From the NCBI GenBank assembly GCA_934646815.1, contig CAKUEW010000003.1:1-64000 (forward strand): a stretch of 64,000 nt of DNA, in the 5' to 3' direction. The notes beneath the pieces were generated by a model. That model was not told where the DNA came from. It made no database searches and saw only the letters and a program-made list of their open reading frames with translations. Each line of letters opens with the position of its first letter. The stretch's first letter is position 1. The DNA comes from an uncultured Collinsella sp. GTDB lineage: Bacteria; Actinomycetota; Coriobacteriia; Coriobacteriales; Coriobacteriaceae. The position numbers and the translations under genes were made by a program. This document shows, piece after piece, positions 34,449-43,659 of this stretch.

Positions 34449-36887
34449 ATGAACGCTTTTGACCGCTACGCCCCGTTTATCCAAGACTTTATCTATTCGC
34501 ACGATTGGGAGAGCCTGCGCTCCATCCAGGTTGCGGCGGCAGACGCCATCTTTAATACGCAGGACAATGTGCTCCTGACGGCATCCACAGCCTCCGGCAA
34601 AACCGAGGCGGCCTTCTTTCCCATTCTGACCGATTTTTGGGAGAACCCGCCCGCAAGCGTGGGAGCTCTCTACATTGGCCCGCTCAAGGCGCTCATCAAC
34701 GACCAGTTTGTGCGCCTCAACGATCTGTGCGAAGAGGCCGATATTCCCATCTGGCATTGGCACGGCGATGTCTCGCAATCGCACAAGGCCAAGCTCATCA
34801 AACACCCGAGCGGCATTTTGCAGATAACGCCCGAGTCACTCGAGGCGCTTCTGATCCACAAGCATATGGCAATTCCGCGCATGTTCTGCGACCTGCGTTA
34901 CGTGGTCATCGACGAGGTCCACTCGCTTATGCGCGGTGATCGCGGCGGGCAGACGCTCTGCCTTATTGAGCGCCTGTCGCGCATGGCGGGCGTGCAGCCC
35001 CGTCGCATTGGCCTTTCCGCCACTATCGGCGACCCCGAGCGCACGGGCGCCTTCCTCTCGCAGGGGACGGGGCGAGATTGCGTCATCCCCCGCTTCGAAG
35101 AGCCGCGGCGCGTGTGGCGCATCTCTATGGAGCACTTTTACAACTCGGGTCCTCAGGCGCAGCAGCGCGGCATGCAAGGCACCGGCCCTCAAGAGGCCGA
35201 GGTGCTGGCATGCGAGCGTATCGAAGCACCGGCGCCGGCAGCGTTGCCCGCATCCGGACAGGACATGCGCCATAGCGGTCGGCTCTCGCAAGAAGAGCGA
35301 CGTCAACGCCGTGAGCAGGCGCGAGGAAAGGCCACCCCCAAGGGCCGTCGTACCTCCTCCGCCCCCGAAGGTGAAGTCGATATCCCCCAGGCAACCGAGC
35401 AGGCGCTCCTCAACCCCACCGATACCGCGCCCGACAACGCCGACCCCGGCATGGGCTATATCTTTGAACACACCCGCGGACGCAAGTGCTTGATCTTTGC
35501 CAACTCGCGCGAGGAAGCCGAGGCTGTGTGCTCTATGCTGCGCAGCTATTGCGAGAACCGACACGAGCCCGACCGCTTCCTTATCCACCACGGCAATCTT
35601 TCGGCATCGCTGCGCGAGACGGCCGAAGAGCTCATGCGCGATGAGGAACAGGCGCAGACGACCGTCACCACCTCTACGCTGGAGCTCGGCATCGATATCG
35701 GCCGCCTAGAGCGTGCCTTCCAAATTGATGCACCGTTTACCGTCAGCTCCTTTTTGCAGCGCATGGGGCGAACGGGCCGCCGCGATCTTCCGCCCGAGAT
35801 GTGGTTTGTCATGCGCGAGGAGGAGCCCGAACCGCGCACGATGATGCCCGAGACGATTCCCTGGAAGCTCTTGCAGGGCATCGCGCTCGTACAACTCTAT
35901 CGCGAGGAAAAGTGGGTCGAGCCACCCGAGCTCGATCGGCTCCCCTACAGTCTGCTCTATCACCAGACCATGTCGACGCTCGCCAGCACCGGCGAGCTCA
36001 CGCCGGCCGAACTTGCCCAGCGTGTGCTCACGCTCAGCTACTTCCACCGCGTCTCGGCGGATGATTACCGCGTGCTGTTACGCCACCTCATTACCATCGA
36101 CCATATCCAGGTCACCGAGGGCGGTGGGCTCATCGTGGGTCTCGCGGGCGAGCGCATCATCAACAACTTTAAGTTCTACGCCGTGTTCCAGGAAAACGAG
36201 GAGTTCACCGTTCGCAGCGAATCGGCCGAGCTGGGCACGATCGTCAATCCGCCACCGCCCGGCGAACGCATCGCCATCGCCGGCCATTGCTGGATTGTCG
36301 AGGAAGTGGACTGGAAGCGCCACACCGTCTTTGCCACGCAAGTCAAAGGTCGTGTGCCGGCCTACTTTGGCGACTGCCCCGGAGACATTAACACGCATGT
36401 GCTCGAACGCATGCGCCAGGCGCTCAACGAGCATGCGGCATATCCGTACCTTATGGGTAATGCACGGGCACGTCTCGCGCAGGCTCGGCATACCGCCGAG
36501 ATTTCGGGCGCGGGAGCTAAGCCGCTCATCAACCTAGGCGGTGACACCTGGGTGCTCTTCCCCTGGTTGGGCAGTTACGCCTTCCTGGCGCTCGAACGCA
36601 TGCTCAAGATTAAATGCGCCGCGGAGCTTGGCCTTCGAGGGCTCGATCCATCGCGTCCATACTTTATGCAGTTTAAAATGAAGGCCGACGAGGAGACGTT
36701 CTTTGAGGTGCTTGCCGCCGAGGCCGAGAAGGACTTCGACCCTATCGAGCTCGTCTATCCCGGCGAGGTGCCTTACTTCGATCGCTACGACGAGTACGTT
36801 CCCGAGGAGCTCGTGCGCAAAGGCTTTGCCGAAGGCGTGCTCGACATCGAGGGCATGAAGCGACGAATCCGCAGCTGGACCAGCTAA
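34449..36887 (+). CDS. DEAH-box helicase, Lhr/BrxHI-like
   Basis: An 812-residue superfamily 2 helicase. Motif I ASTASGKT is at 45-52, motif II DEVH at 155-158, motif III SAT at 190-192, and motif VI QRMGRTGRR at 437-445. The N-terminal part (ASTASGKTEAAFFPILTDF, LYIGPLKALINDQF) is typical of Lhr-type helicases and BrxHI. Residues ~235-335 are a low-complexity charged insert between the two RecA-like lobes. The C-terminal ~350 residues resemble the Lhr winged-helix and beta-barrel part. AAAGGAGG stands before the ATG. It follows the BrxD-like gene by 117 bases without a clear terminator, so all three are probably one operon. Confidence 0.88.
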   Translation: MNAFDRYAPFIQDFIYSHDWESLRSIQVAAADAIFNTQDNVLLTASTASGKTEAAFFPILTDFWENPPASVGALYIGPLKALINDQFVRLNDLCEEADIPIWHWHGDVSQSHKAKLIKHPSGILQITPESLEALLIHKHMAIPRMFCDLRYVVIDEVHSLMRGDRGGQTLCLIERLSRMAGVQPRRIGLSATIGDPERTGAFLSQGTGRDCVIPRFEEPRRVWRISMEHFYNSGPQAQQRGMQGTGPQEAEVLACERIEAPAPAALPASGQDMRHSGRLSQEERRQRREQARGKATPKGRRTSSAPEGEVDIPQATEQALLNPTDTAPDNADPGMGYIFEHTRGRKCLIFANSREEAEAVCSMLRSYCENRHEPDRFLIHHGNLSASLRETAEELMRDEEQAQTTVTTSTLELGIDIGRLERAFQIDAPFTVSSFLQRMGRTGRRDLPPEMWFVMREEEPEPRTMMPETIPWKLLQGIALVQLYREEKWVEPPELDRLPYSLLYHQTMSTLASTGELTPAELAQRVLTLSYFHRVSADDYRVLLRHLITIDHIQVTEGGGLIVGLAGERIINNFKFYAVFQENEEFTVRSESAELGTIVNPPPPGERIAIAGHCWIVEEVDWKRHTVFATQVKGRVPAYFGDCPGDINTHVLERMRQALNEHAAYPYLMGNARARLAQARHTAEISGAGAKPLINLGGDTWVLFPWLGSYAFLALERMLKIKCAAELGLRGLDPSRPYFMQFKMKADEETFFEVLAAEAEKDFDPIELVYPGEVPYFDRYDEYVPEELVRKGFAEGVLDIEGMKRRIRSWTS

Positions 36888-36979
36888 TTTGGGACGGGGC
36901 TATTTTGGCTACCCTGACAGGTAACGCGATCGGTTTGGCCGATTAACGGCAGCGGTAGCTAAAATAGCCCCGTCCCAAA
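36888..36979. repeat. 92-bp near-perfect palindrome after the helicase gene
   Basis: Arms of 26 bases (beginning TTTGGGACGGGGC, ending GCCCCGTCCCAAA) pair with a single mismatch around a ~40-base loop. The repeat begins at the base after the helicase stop codon and lies between convergent genes. A/T runs on both ends allow it to act as a bidirectional terminator, but the arm length is more like a mobile or REP-type element. Confidence 0.85.
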
Positions 36980-37002
36980 AAGACTGGTCGCAGGGAAATA
37001 CA

Positions 37003-37878
37003 CTAGTCGTGAAGGACGGCGCCGAGAAAGTCGGTGTCGAAGGGCACGGCTTCGGTGAAGGCGTAGCCACCGTCACTGGCGATGAGCAGGTAGTTTTCCT
37101 CGCCGCCGAACTCTGCATCGCCACACGGGACCACCCAAGCGCGATCGAACACCTCAAGCGCCGTAGCAACGCAATCGCGCAGGAACGACACATCGCTCCC
37201 CTCGTTCGCGCTCACAATATTAGCCACGTAGATGCCGCCCGGATTCAAGCTGCCCCGCACCAGACGCAGTGCCTCGACAGTTGCCAGCTCGCGCACGGGC
37301 TCGGCACCGCCAAAGCAGTCGCTCACAACGACGTCATAGCGACGATGCCCCACGCTCGTTACGCCCAGATACGAACGCGCCTCGGCGGTAATCACCCGTA
37401 GGCGATCGCCAGCCGTACGCTCCAGCTCGTCCAGATAGAACCAGCGGCGCGCCAGACGCGTAATCTCGGCATCGTACTCGATGACGTCCATGCGTAAGCC
37501 CTCATGCGACAACAGCGCAAGCTTGGGATAGGCAAACCCGCCGCCACCCAACATGAGCATACGGTCGATACCGTGCCCACAAGTCTCGCGCATCGCGCCC
37601 TCGGCCTCAAACACATCGTCAAATGCGCGATAGTACGCAAAGACCGGCTCCGCCCAGCGATCACCAACATGGCTCGCGCTTTGGTAGACGCCGCCTTGCA
37701 CCAGCACACGGACCTCGTCGCAATTCTCGTCGTGCATACGCTTCACACGTGCCAACCCGTTGCGGGTCCGCGCAACCTGCAGACAGGCAGCACGAACAGC
37801 GACGGCAGCCGCACCCAGCGCTGCAGCTCCCAGGGCAACGCCAGCAACAACGCCAGCGGAAACACTCGGCTTGTTCAT
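37003..37878 (-). CDS. Spermidine-synthase-like methyltransferase-fold protein
   Basis: A 291-residue protein with a hydrophobic Ala-rich N-terminus (about 7-32, possibly a membrane anchor) and a spermidine-synthase-like domain: GGVYQSA, MLMLGGGGFAYPKLAL (nucleotide-binding loop, about 107-122), VIEYDAEITRLARRWF and DVVVSDCFGG. The catalytic Asp region of true spermidine synthases is partly kept (SDCFGG for SDSTDP), so the substrate is uncertain and polyamine synthesis is not assured. Its ATG directly follows the stop of the elp3-like gene (TAGATG), so they are co-transcribed. Confidence 0.78.
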   Translation of the reverse strand: MNKPSVSAGVVAGVALGAAALGAAAVAVRAACLQVARTRNGLARVKRMHDENCDEVRVLVQGGVYQSASHVGDRWAEPVFAYYRAFDDVFEAEGAMRETCGHGIDRMLMLGGGGFAYPKLALLSHEGLRMDVIEYDAEITRLARRWFYLDELERTAGDRLRVITAEARSYLGVTSVGHRRYDVVVSDCFGGAEPVRELATVEALRLVRGSLNPGGIYVANIVSANEGSDVSFLRDCVATALEVFDRAWVVPCGDAEFGGEENYLLIASDGGYAFTEAVPFDTDFLGAVLHD

Positions 37879-39783
37879 CTAGAGCTCCTTTTGCAGATAG
37901 AGGCCATAGTCGTAAAAACCCAGGTGACGGTAGTACTCGCGCGTGCCAATCGCGCTAATCACATTGATGCGCGTATAGCCCGCATCCCGAGCAATCTGGC
38001 ACGCACGCTCCACGAGCAAACGCCCCAACCCGTGATGCTGCGCAGCCTGGCCCTGGTCGCCCACGCGTGCCGCCATGCCATACACGTGCACCTCGCGAAT
38101 CATCGCCTCGTCCGGCGTCGTCGGCAGCTCATCCGCATGTGTGGCAACAACCGAATGGTCGGGCAGAGACAGGCGCAAAAAGCCCGCGATCTTGCCCTCG
38201 GGCGTCACCCACTGCAAAAAGCGTTCGCTCGTCACCGGCGTCTCGTACGCGACCTCATCAAGAGACAGCTCATCCAGGTCGGCGCCCGCGGTGCTGATCT
38301 CGCGATAGCGAATCTCGCGCACCTTCGCACCCTCGCCGCGAGCTGCCAAGCGGTTCTCGACGAGCTGACGCAGGTTGGGTTTCTTATTGCCCACCATAAT
38401 GTCGTCGGAACTAAAATCGCGAATCATACGGCTGATACGGCAAAACGCCGGCGTCACCACGATATCGTCGGCCAGTACATCGAGCAGCTCTTCCTCGGTA
38501 TAGGGGCGCCACTCGCCTCGTTCGTAACAGCCCACCAGACGCGAGCCCTCGATGAGCGCGCACGGGTAGACCTTGACCTCGTCGGGCATAAAGGCGCCCT
38601 TGGTCATAAAGCGCTCATAGTCGCGCTTATCCCCCTCGGGCGTGGCGCCCAGCAAGTTGAGCATAAAATGCGCGTGGATCTTAAAGCCAAACAGTCTTGC
38701 AAGCGAAAACGCACGCTCAATCTGGGCCACCGAAATGCGACGCTCGTTGATGTCGAGCAGGTGCTGGTCAAGGCTTTGGATGCCCATCTGAATCTTGGTG
38801 CAGCCCAAACGACGGATAAGCGTGAGCGCCTGTGGCGTCACGGCATCGGGACGAGTCTCGATAACGAGCCCCACCACGCGATGCTTCGCCGTCTCGTTGA
38901 TGCGCTGCTGACGCTCAAGTTCCTCCATCGTGACCGTCTGCCACTCGGCGACCTCGCCCCACGGCGTGCCGGGGCCGTACAGCCGACGCACCGCACGGTT
39001 GTAGCCGCCCACGGCAGCATCTACGCACTCTTGCTCGTCGGCAACGCCGGCAGCGAGCTCAGCCTCGACTGTCGCAATGCCGGCCGACCGATAGTGCTCA
39101 CGACGCTCCGCCACCACCGGTGGCAGCGCATCGGCAGGAGCCTCATCGAGCAGACGCCCCGCCTCGGCACGGCTGATGCCCGGACGCGCCAACATGGGGT
39201 TGGCCGCCGCACCAGCCACGGCATCGTCATTGAGCGCACGGAAGAGCTCCGACATAAACCACGTCTGATACCCTTGCGGATAATCGCTCCAGGTACCGCC
39301 GAGCACGATGAGCTCAATCTTGTCGGTCGCGTGCCCCATCTGCGAAAGCGCCGTCAAACGAGCACTCACCTGCAAATAGGGATCGAAGCAGTTTTGCTCC
39401 GCACGGGCGCACGCCGGCTCGGCATGCAGATAGCTTTTGGGCATGCGCAGGTCGTTGGGACAAAACAGGCAGTCGCCCGAGCACGGCCAAGGCTTGGTGA
39501 TAACGGTGATGGTCGCCACGCCCGACGCCGTACGGCGCGGCTTCATGCGCAGCACCTGCAGCAGCTGACGCTCCAGCTCGGCGTCGACATTCCATGCCGC
39601 CCAGCGAGCCTGCTCCTCACGTTTTACCCGCTGGTAAAACGGCAGCAGGCGACGCTTGGCTAGGTCGCGCTTATCGGCACCCTCGCGGCGCGCCTCGGCA
39701 TGTATCAGTTTGACGAGCGCCTTGTCGTCCACGGTCTCGCCGCGACGCAAGGCGTCGAGTATGTTCAAGATAATCTGTTCCAT
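37879..39783 (-). CDS. Bacterial Elp3-like radical SAM/GNAT protein
   Basis: A 634-residue Elp3 homologue. The radical SAM domain has the cluster motif CSGDCLFC (near residues 99-106) followed by LRMPKSYLHAEPAC, and IELIVLGGTWSDYPQGYQTWF, IETRPDAVTPQ and GCTKIQMGIQSLDQ, which are Elp3 hallmarks. The C-terminal ~170 residues form a GNAT acetyltransferase domain (GLGRLLVERACQIARDAGY). Eukaryotic and archaeal Elp3 makes cm5U at tRNA position 34; bacterial homologues are sporadic. There are no Elp1/Elp2 partners here, as usual in bacteria. The next gene is a spermidine-synthase-like protein. Confidence 0.88.
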   Translation of the reverse strand: MEQIILNILDALRRGETVDDKALVKLIHAEARREGADKRDLAKRRLLPFYQRVKREEQARWAAWNVDAELERQLLQVLRMKPRRTASGVATITVITKPWPCSGDCLFCPNDLRMPKSYLHAEPACARAEQNCFDPYLQVSARLTALSQMGHATDKIELIVLGGTWSDYPQGYQTWFMSELFRALNDDAVAGAAANPMLARPGISRAEAGRLLDEAPADALPPVVAERREHYRSAGIATVEAELAAGVADEQECVDAAVGGYNRAVRRLYGPGTPWGEVAEWQTVTMEELERQQRINETAKHRVVGLVIETRPDAVTPQALTLIRRLGCTKIQMGIQSLDQHLLDINERRISVAQIERAFSLARLFGFKIHAHFMLNLLGATPEGDKRDYERFMTKGAFMPDEVKVYPCALIEGSRLVGCYERGEWRPYTEEELLDVLADDIVVTPAFCRISRMIRDFSSDDIMVGNKKPNLRQLVENRLAARGEGAKVREIRYREISTAGADLDELSLDEVAYETPVTSERFLQWVTPEGKIAGFLRLSLPDHSVVATHADELPTTPDEAMIREVHVYGMAARVGDQGQAAQHHGLGRLLVERACQIARDAGYTRINVISAIGTREYYRHLGFYDYGLYLQKEL

Positions 39784-39802
39784 GCCCCCATTGTAAAGGC
39801 AA

Positions 39803-39834
39803 AGGCGCCGGAGCCGACCACGGCCCCGGCGCCT
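39803..39834 (-). terminator. Terminator of the XRE-DUF4097 operon
   Basis: AGGCGCCGG pairs with CCGGCGCCT; on the minus strand TTTGCCTTT follows the stem. It lies between the DUF4097 stop and the elp3-like start. Confidence 0.75.
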
Positions 39835-39880
39835 CCATCAAAGAGCACGGCTATATTTATCGGCCTTCGATAACCGTCCG

Positions 39881-40780
39881 TCACTCCGGATCAAACGACA
39901 TATCGCCCGACCTGACCTCAAAACGATACGTGGCGGACTTATCACCGTTGTCGAACTCATGATTCCAAACCGTCTCGCCATCGTAACCAAGCGGAAGAAA
40001 ATCGCTCTCAAAATCGCCGCTGCCCACGGTGAGGCTCGCTTTAAATCCCGTAGAATTCGGAACCGTCATCTCCACATCGCCCGAGCCCACGGTAACATCC
40101 ATCGAATTCGCGGGAGCCTGATACAGCTCAAACGTTGCATCGCCCGAGCCAATCTCGGCATTCAGGGCGTCAGTTACGGTGCCCGTAAACTCAACGTCGC
40201 CCGAATCCAGCGTTAGATTCAGGTCATGGCATGCAATGCCCGTGACCGTCAGGTCGCCCGACCCCACGTTGGCGGTAATGCCTACCAGATTGTCCGCAAC
40301 CTCACGCGGCAGCTCAATGGTGACCGTACGGTCGATTGCGCGTTCGTCATCGCAATCGAATTGGCGAATCCTGAGCGTGGAGCCCTTGATCTCGGCCAGG
40401 TTCCGGGTCGCCGCATCGTAAGTGATCATTCCCTTTGCCACGCGGCCGCTTTCGATAACACGCACCTGCCCGCCGGAGACATGCTTGACCTCCACCGTGC
40501 CCGACGTCACATCTAGGTCAAGCGATGTGAATGAGTCAGCATCAAAGGTCACGCTCGAAAGCTTCTGAGGCCGGACGGAATAGTTGCCGTCATCCAAGGA
40601 GTCGTCCTCGTCAACCTCATCATCTAGACCAGACAAGCGGGATGTAAGATCGCTAAGGCCCCACGGGCCATCAAAATGAATCAAAGTCCTCGAAATGCCA
40701 AAGACGAGTCCAATGATGAGCACGAGCGCCCCAATGCCAACACCCAAACGGACCTTGGATTCATGCGAGAGTTTCATCAT
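39881..40780 (-). CDS. DUF4097 family beta-repeat membrane protein
   Basis: A 299-residue protein with one N-terminal membrane helix (about 11-32) and an extracytoplasmic repetitive beta-helix-like domain. The repeats show GSGD/VGSGDVE-type turns (LVGITANVGSGDLTV, LDSGDVEF, IGSGDATFELY, VGSGDVEMTV, VGSGDFESDF), the hallmark of DUF4097. The role is unknown; in many bacteria such proteins sit beside PadR, LiaF or XRE-type regulators and respond to envelope state. It overlaps the XRE gene by four bases (ATGA). Compare the truncated gene at 2085-2348. Confidence 0.88.
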   Translation of the reverse strand: MMKLSHESKVRLGVGIGALVLIIGLVFGISRTLIHFDGPWGLSDLTSRLSGLDDEVDEDDSLDDGNYSVRPQKLSSVTFDADSFTSLDLDVTSGTVEVKHVSGGQVRVIESGRVAKGMITYDAATRNLAEIKGSTLRIRQFDCDDERAIDRTVTIELPREVADNLVGITANVGSGDLTVTGIACHDLNLTLDSGDVEFTGTVTDALNAEIGSGDATFELYQAPANSMDVTVGSGDVEMTVPNSTGFKASLTVGSGDFESDFLPLGYDGETVWNHEFDNGDKSATYRFEVRSGDMSFDPE

Positions 40781-41499
40781 TCATCACCTTCTTCGGCAAT
40801 CGACTCAGCAGTGGTCGCAGCAGCCGCGTCGGCATCAACCGCCGCGGAAGCATCCTGCACCTGAGCCTTGGCCACCATCGGCGCCGGACCAACCTGGATA
40901 TCCCCACGCGCCCAATCACCATCAAGCGCACGCGCCACCCAGTGATAGATGGGAATCGTAAAGAAGATCAGCGCGGCAAAGGGGCCAGTCCCAAACGGGA
41001 ACATCAGCAAAAAGAACAGCAGCCAGCACACGGCCCAATACGGGAACGACTGGAACGGACCTTTCACCGGAGCCGGACTTGCCGTGCCGGTGCTCGTCAC
41101 TTGCGCCGTCGCGGCATTGGCAGCCTGCGCGCTCCAACTCGCCGCCTGCGCCGCCTTGGCCGCCGCATCGCTTGCCTGCGTCGCCGCCTCAGTAGCACGC
41201 GCCGCCGCCTCATGGGTGCGTGCACGCTCCGCAGCCTCGGCCTCGCGCTGGCGGGCACGGTCCTCGTTCTCAAACTCGATATCGTCCTCGATCTCATCGC
41301 TCGGATTGAGCAACTCGTCCAGACTCACGCCATAGAGCTTAGCGAGCGAGATCAGATTCTCGGTATCGGGAGAGCTCTCCGCGCGCTCCCATTTACTGAC
41401 CGCCTGGCGCGACAGTCCCAGCTTTCGCGCTAGTCCTTCTTGGCTAAAGCCTTTACTGCGGCGAAGGTCGGCGAGCCGCTGCGCAGTTTCTACATTCAT
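40777..41499 (-). CDS. XRE-family regulator with C-terminal membrane segments
   Basis: A 240-residue protein. Residues 5-60 are a Cro/CI-type helix-turn-helix (LRRSKGFSQEGLARKLGLSRQAVSKWERAESSPD). Residues ~85-145 are charged and then very Ala-rich, a likely coiled coil. Two hydrophobic segments follow at about 152-195 (FPYWAVCWLLFFLLMF and FAALIFFTIPIYHW), so the regulator is membrane-tethered. It overlaps DUF4097 by ATGA, which makes a sensor/regulator pair for that protein likely. AGGAGG precedes the ATG. Confidence 0.88.
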   Translation of the reverse strand: MNVETAQRLADLRRSKGFSQEGLARKLGLSRQAVSKWERAESSPDTENLISLAKLYGVSLDELLNPSDEIEDDIEFENEDRARQREAEAAERARTHEAAARATEAATQASDAAAKAAQAASWSAQAANAATAQVTSTGTASPAPVKGPFQSFPYWAVCWLLFFLLMFPFGTGPFAALIFFTIPIYHWVARALDGDWARGDIQVGPAPMVAKAQVQDASAAVDADAAAATTAESIAEEGDE

Positions 41500-41766
41500 G
41501 GTTCCTCCTATGCTTTTGCCAGCCGTGCCGCCGGACCGTTTTTGTTCTTAAGGCGCCTTGCACAGTTAAAATCTATCCGCCACCGCCAAAATCATGCCAC
41601 CTATTCTAGTGAGATTTTTGACAACCGACGGTTGCGGGTGCATATGAGCTGCGGAAATGTGTCCAAACAAAGCAATGACCCGCAGCTTGGTTGTCCCCGT
41701 TGCGGCGTTAACGGTAGTATGGTCGTACTGTTTATTCCGCACCGCCAACGGAGGGAGTCCCGCGCC

Positions 41767-42639
41767 GTGAACCGCGATTTCGCCTCGTCGCTCATCCAGC
41801 TCAACAACACGTTTTATCGCGAGCACTCCGCCTCCTTTTCCGATACGCGCCAGGCCCCGTGGCCTGGCTGGGTACGCACTATGGACATAGCACTCGAGCA
41901 GCTCGATGTGGCAACCATTGAGCGTCCTGTCCGCGTCTTCGATCTCGCCTGCGGCAATATGAGATTCGAGAATTTTGCCGCCGGCGGCACGCTTGCCGCC
42001 AAAGGCGTAGATGGCACGAGCCCCTCGGCGGATGCCAGCTGCCCTTTTGAATTCTACGGCGTCGACTCGTGTCAGGATTTGGCCATCGATGCACGCGGCC
42101 ACGCCCTGCGCATTCCCAACCTGCACTTCCAGGAACTCGACGTGCTCGATGCCCTCATGAAGCTCAATCCCGCCGAGACGCCCGATGTGCTCTTTGACGC
42201 GCCGCTTGCCGATATCTCGGTCTGCTTTGGTTTTATGCACCACGTGCCGTCGTGCGAGTATCGCGTACGCGTGCTCGACGCCCTGGTGCGCCAGACGCGC
42301 CCGGGCGGCATCATCGCCATCAGCTTTTGGGAGTTTATGAACGACGAGCGCATGGCGCGCAAGGCCGTTCGCGCCGAGGCCCGCGCCGAGCTCACCCCAC
42401 CGTTTGAGGGCTACGACTCCGCGCAGTTCGAAGCCGGCGACCATCTGATTGGCTGGCAGAACGATCGCCACGCCTACCGCTATTGTCACCACTTTGACGA
42501 CCAGCAGATCACCGACCTGGTGCGCGGCGTGCGCACGTTCTACAAGAGCGGCGAGGTCCCCGTGCGCGAGCTTGAGCGTTTCCATGCCGACGGTCGCAGC
42601 GGCGAGCTAAACCGCTACGTGATTCTCAAGCGCCTGTAG
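41767..42639 (+). CDS. Class I SAM-dependent methyltransferase
   Basis: A 290-residue methyltransferase with motif I VFDLACGNMRFENF, an acidic DSCQDLAIDA segment (motif II region), and GFMHHVPSCEYRVRVLDALVRQTRPGGIIAISFWEFM (motif IV-V region, quoted in part in other words: HH-VPS then PGGIIAISFW). The substrate is unknown. I start at the GTG at 41767 with GGAGGGAG nine bases upstream; the open frame extends 109 codons upstream without a better start. It is followed by trmB after a 114-base gap. Confidence 0.8.
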   Translation: MNRDFASSLIQLNNTFYREHSASFSDTRQAPWPGWVRTMDIALEQLDVATIERPVRVFDLACGNMRFENFAAGGTLAAKGVDGTSPSADASCPFEFYGVDSCQDLAIDARGHALRIPNLHFQELDVLDALMKLNPAETPDVLFDAPLADISVCFGFMHHVPSCEYRVRVLDALVRQTRPGGIIAISFWEFMNDERMARKAVRAEARAELTPPFEGYDSAQFEAGDHLIGWQNDRHAYRYCHHFDDQQITDLVRGVRTFYKSGEVPVRELERFHADGRSGELNRYVILKRL

Positions 42640-42753
42640 CGCTGGGCCTTTGCCGCGCATCCAAGCTGCTACGCCGAACAAACCTCGTCCGACGCCACCA
42701 AATCTCTTGCCAAGGCGCACGACTGCGCCATCCGTTTATGACCAAGGAGCCTC

Positions 42754-43635
42754 ATGGGAGCCGTCCACGTTCGCACGCCGAAGAACTTTGTGCTCGAGGA
42801 GCGCCTGGAGCGCTATGCCAATGCAATCGAGACGAGCCCCGAAGGTTATGCCGGACATTGGCGCGAGGCATGCGCGCCCGCTGGCAGCGCGCCCTTCACC
42901 CGCCTACATCTGGATCTGGGCTGCGGCAAAGGCACCTATCTGGTCGAACGCGCTCGCCGTGAACCCGACACACTCTTTATCGGCATGGACCAGGAGCCCA
43001 TCTGCATCGCCTATGCCGCGCAGAAAATCTGCGAGCAGGAGCTGCCCAACGCGCTCGTCTTGCCAAGAGGCGCCGCATCGCTGCCGCGGCTGTTTGCCGC
43101 AGGCGAGCTCGATGCCATCACCATCAACTTTCCCACGCCGCAGCCCAAAGCCAAGTACGCCAAAAAGCGACTCGTGCATGTTGACCATCTAATGCTGTAC
43201 CGTCCGCTTTTTGCAGGCGGCGCCACCGTCACCCTGCGCACCGATAGCAAACCGCTGCACGACTACGCCCTGGGGCAGTTTGCCGCGGCCGGCTACGGCA
43301 CGCTTTGGGTAAGTGACGACGTCCGCCGTGACCACCCTGAGCATCCCGAGACCGAGTATGAGTGTCGCACGCGCGAGATGGGCGCCATCGTCTATGGCAT
43401 TTGCGCCACGCCTGCCACGCAGCCGACCGATGAGCAACTCGAAGTGGGCCGTGCGCAGGAGCAGAGCCTCGCCTGCTATCTGCCCGATGACCTCGATGAG
43501 CTCACCTATGTGCCCCTAGGCATGGAAGAGGCCGTCGAGAACTTTAAGAACCGCGCCCGCAAGGGCAAGAAGCGCCTGCCGCAAGAGTCCCAGGGGCCTC
43601 TGATGGTCGCGGCGTCGGCAAACAGGCGCAAATAG
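42754..43635 (+). CDS. trmB: tRNA (guanine-N7-)-methyltransferase
   Basis: A 293-residue TrmB, which makes m7G at position 46 of tRNA from S-adenosylmethionine. Visible: LDLGCGKGTYLVERARREPD (SAM motif I, about 52-71), FIGMDQEP, the substrate-binding ITINFPTPQPKAKYAKKRLVH and TEYECRTREMG near the end of the fold. NFPTPQPK replaces the usual PDPWPKxRH, a known variant in this lineage. The product is longer than typical (about 210-240) owing to a basic C-terminal tail. AAGGAG precedes the ATG. Confidence 0.9.
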   Translation: MGAVHVRTPKNFVLEERLERYANAIETSPEGYAGHWREACAPAGSAPFTRLHLDLGCGKGTYLVERARREPDTLFIGMDQEPICIAYAAQKICEQELPNALVLPRGAASLPRLFAAGELDAITINFPTPQPKAKYAKKRLVHVDHLMLYRPLFAGGATVTLRTDSKPLHDYALGQFAAAGYGTLWVSDDVRRDHPEHPETEYECRTREMGAIVYGICATPATQPTDEQLEVGRAQEQSLACYLPDDLDELTYVPLGMEEAVENFKNRARKGKKRLPQESQGPLMVAASANRRK

Positions 43636-43659
43636 GCGCCAGCGAGCGGCCCTTAAAAC

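Noticed and set aside
31274..36887. A complete BREX system
   Set aside because: No PglX methylase, PglZ phosphatase, BrxA, BrxB or BrxC-size protein is present on either side, so only a BREX-related trio can be claimed.
37504..39663. 719-codon plus-strand frame opposite elp3
   Set aside because: Shadow frame with Arg/His-rich composition; the minus strand encodes a clear radical SAM/GNAT protein.
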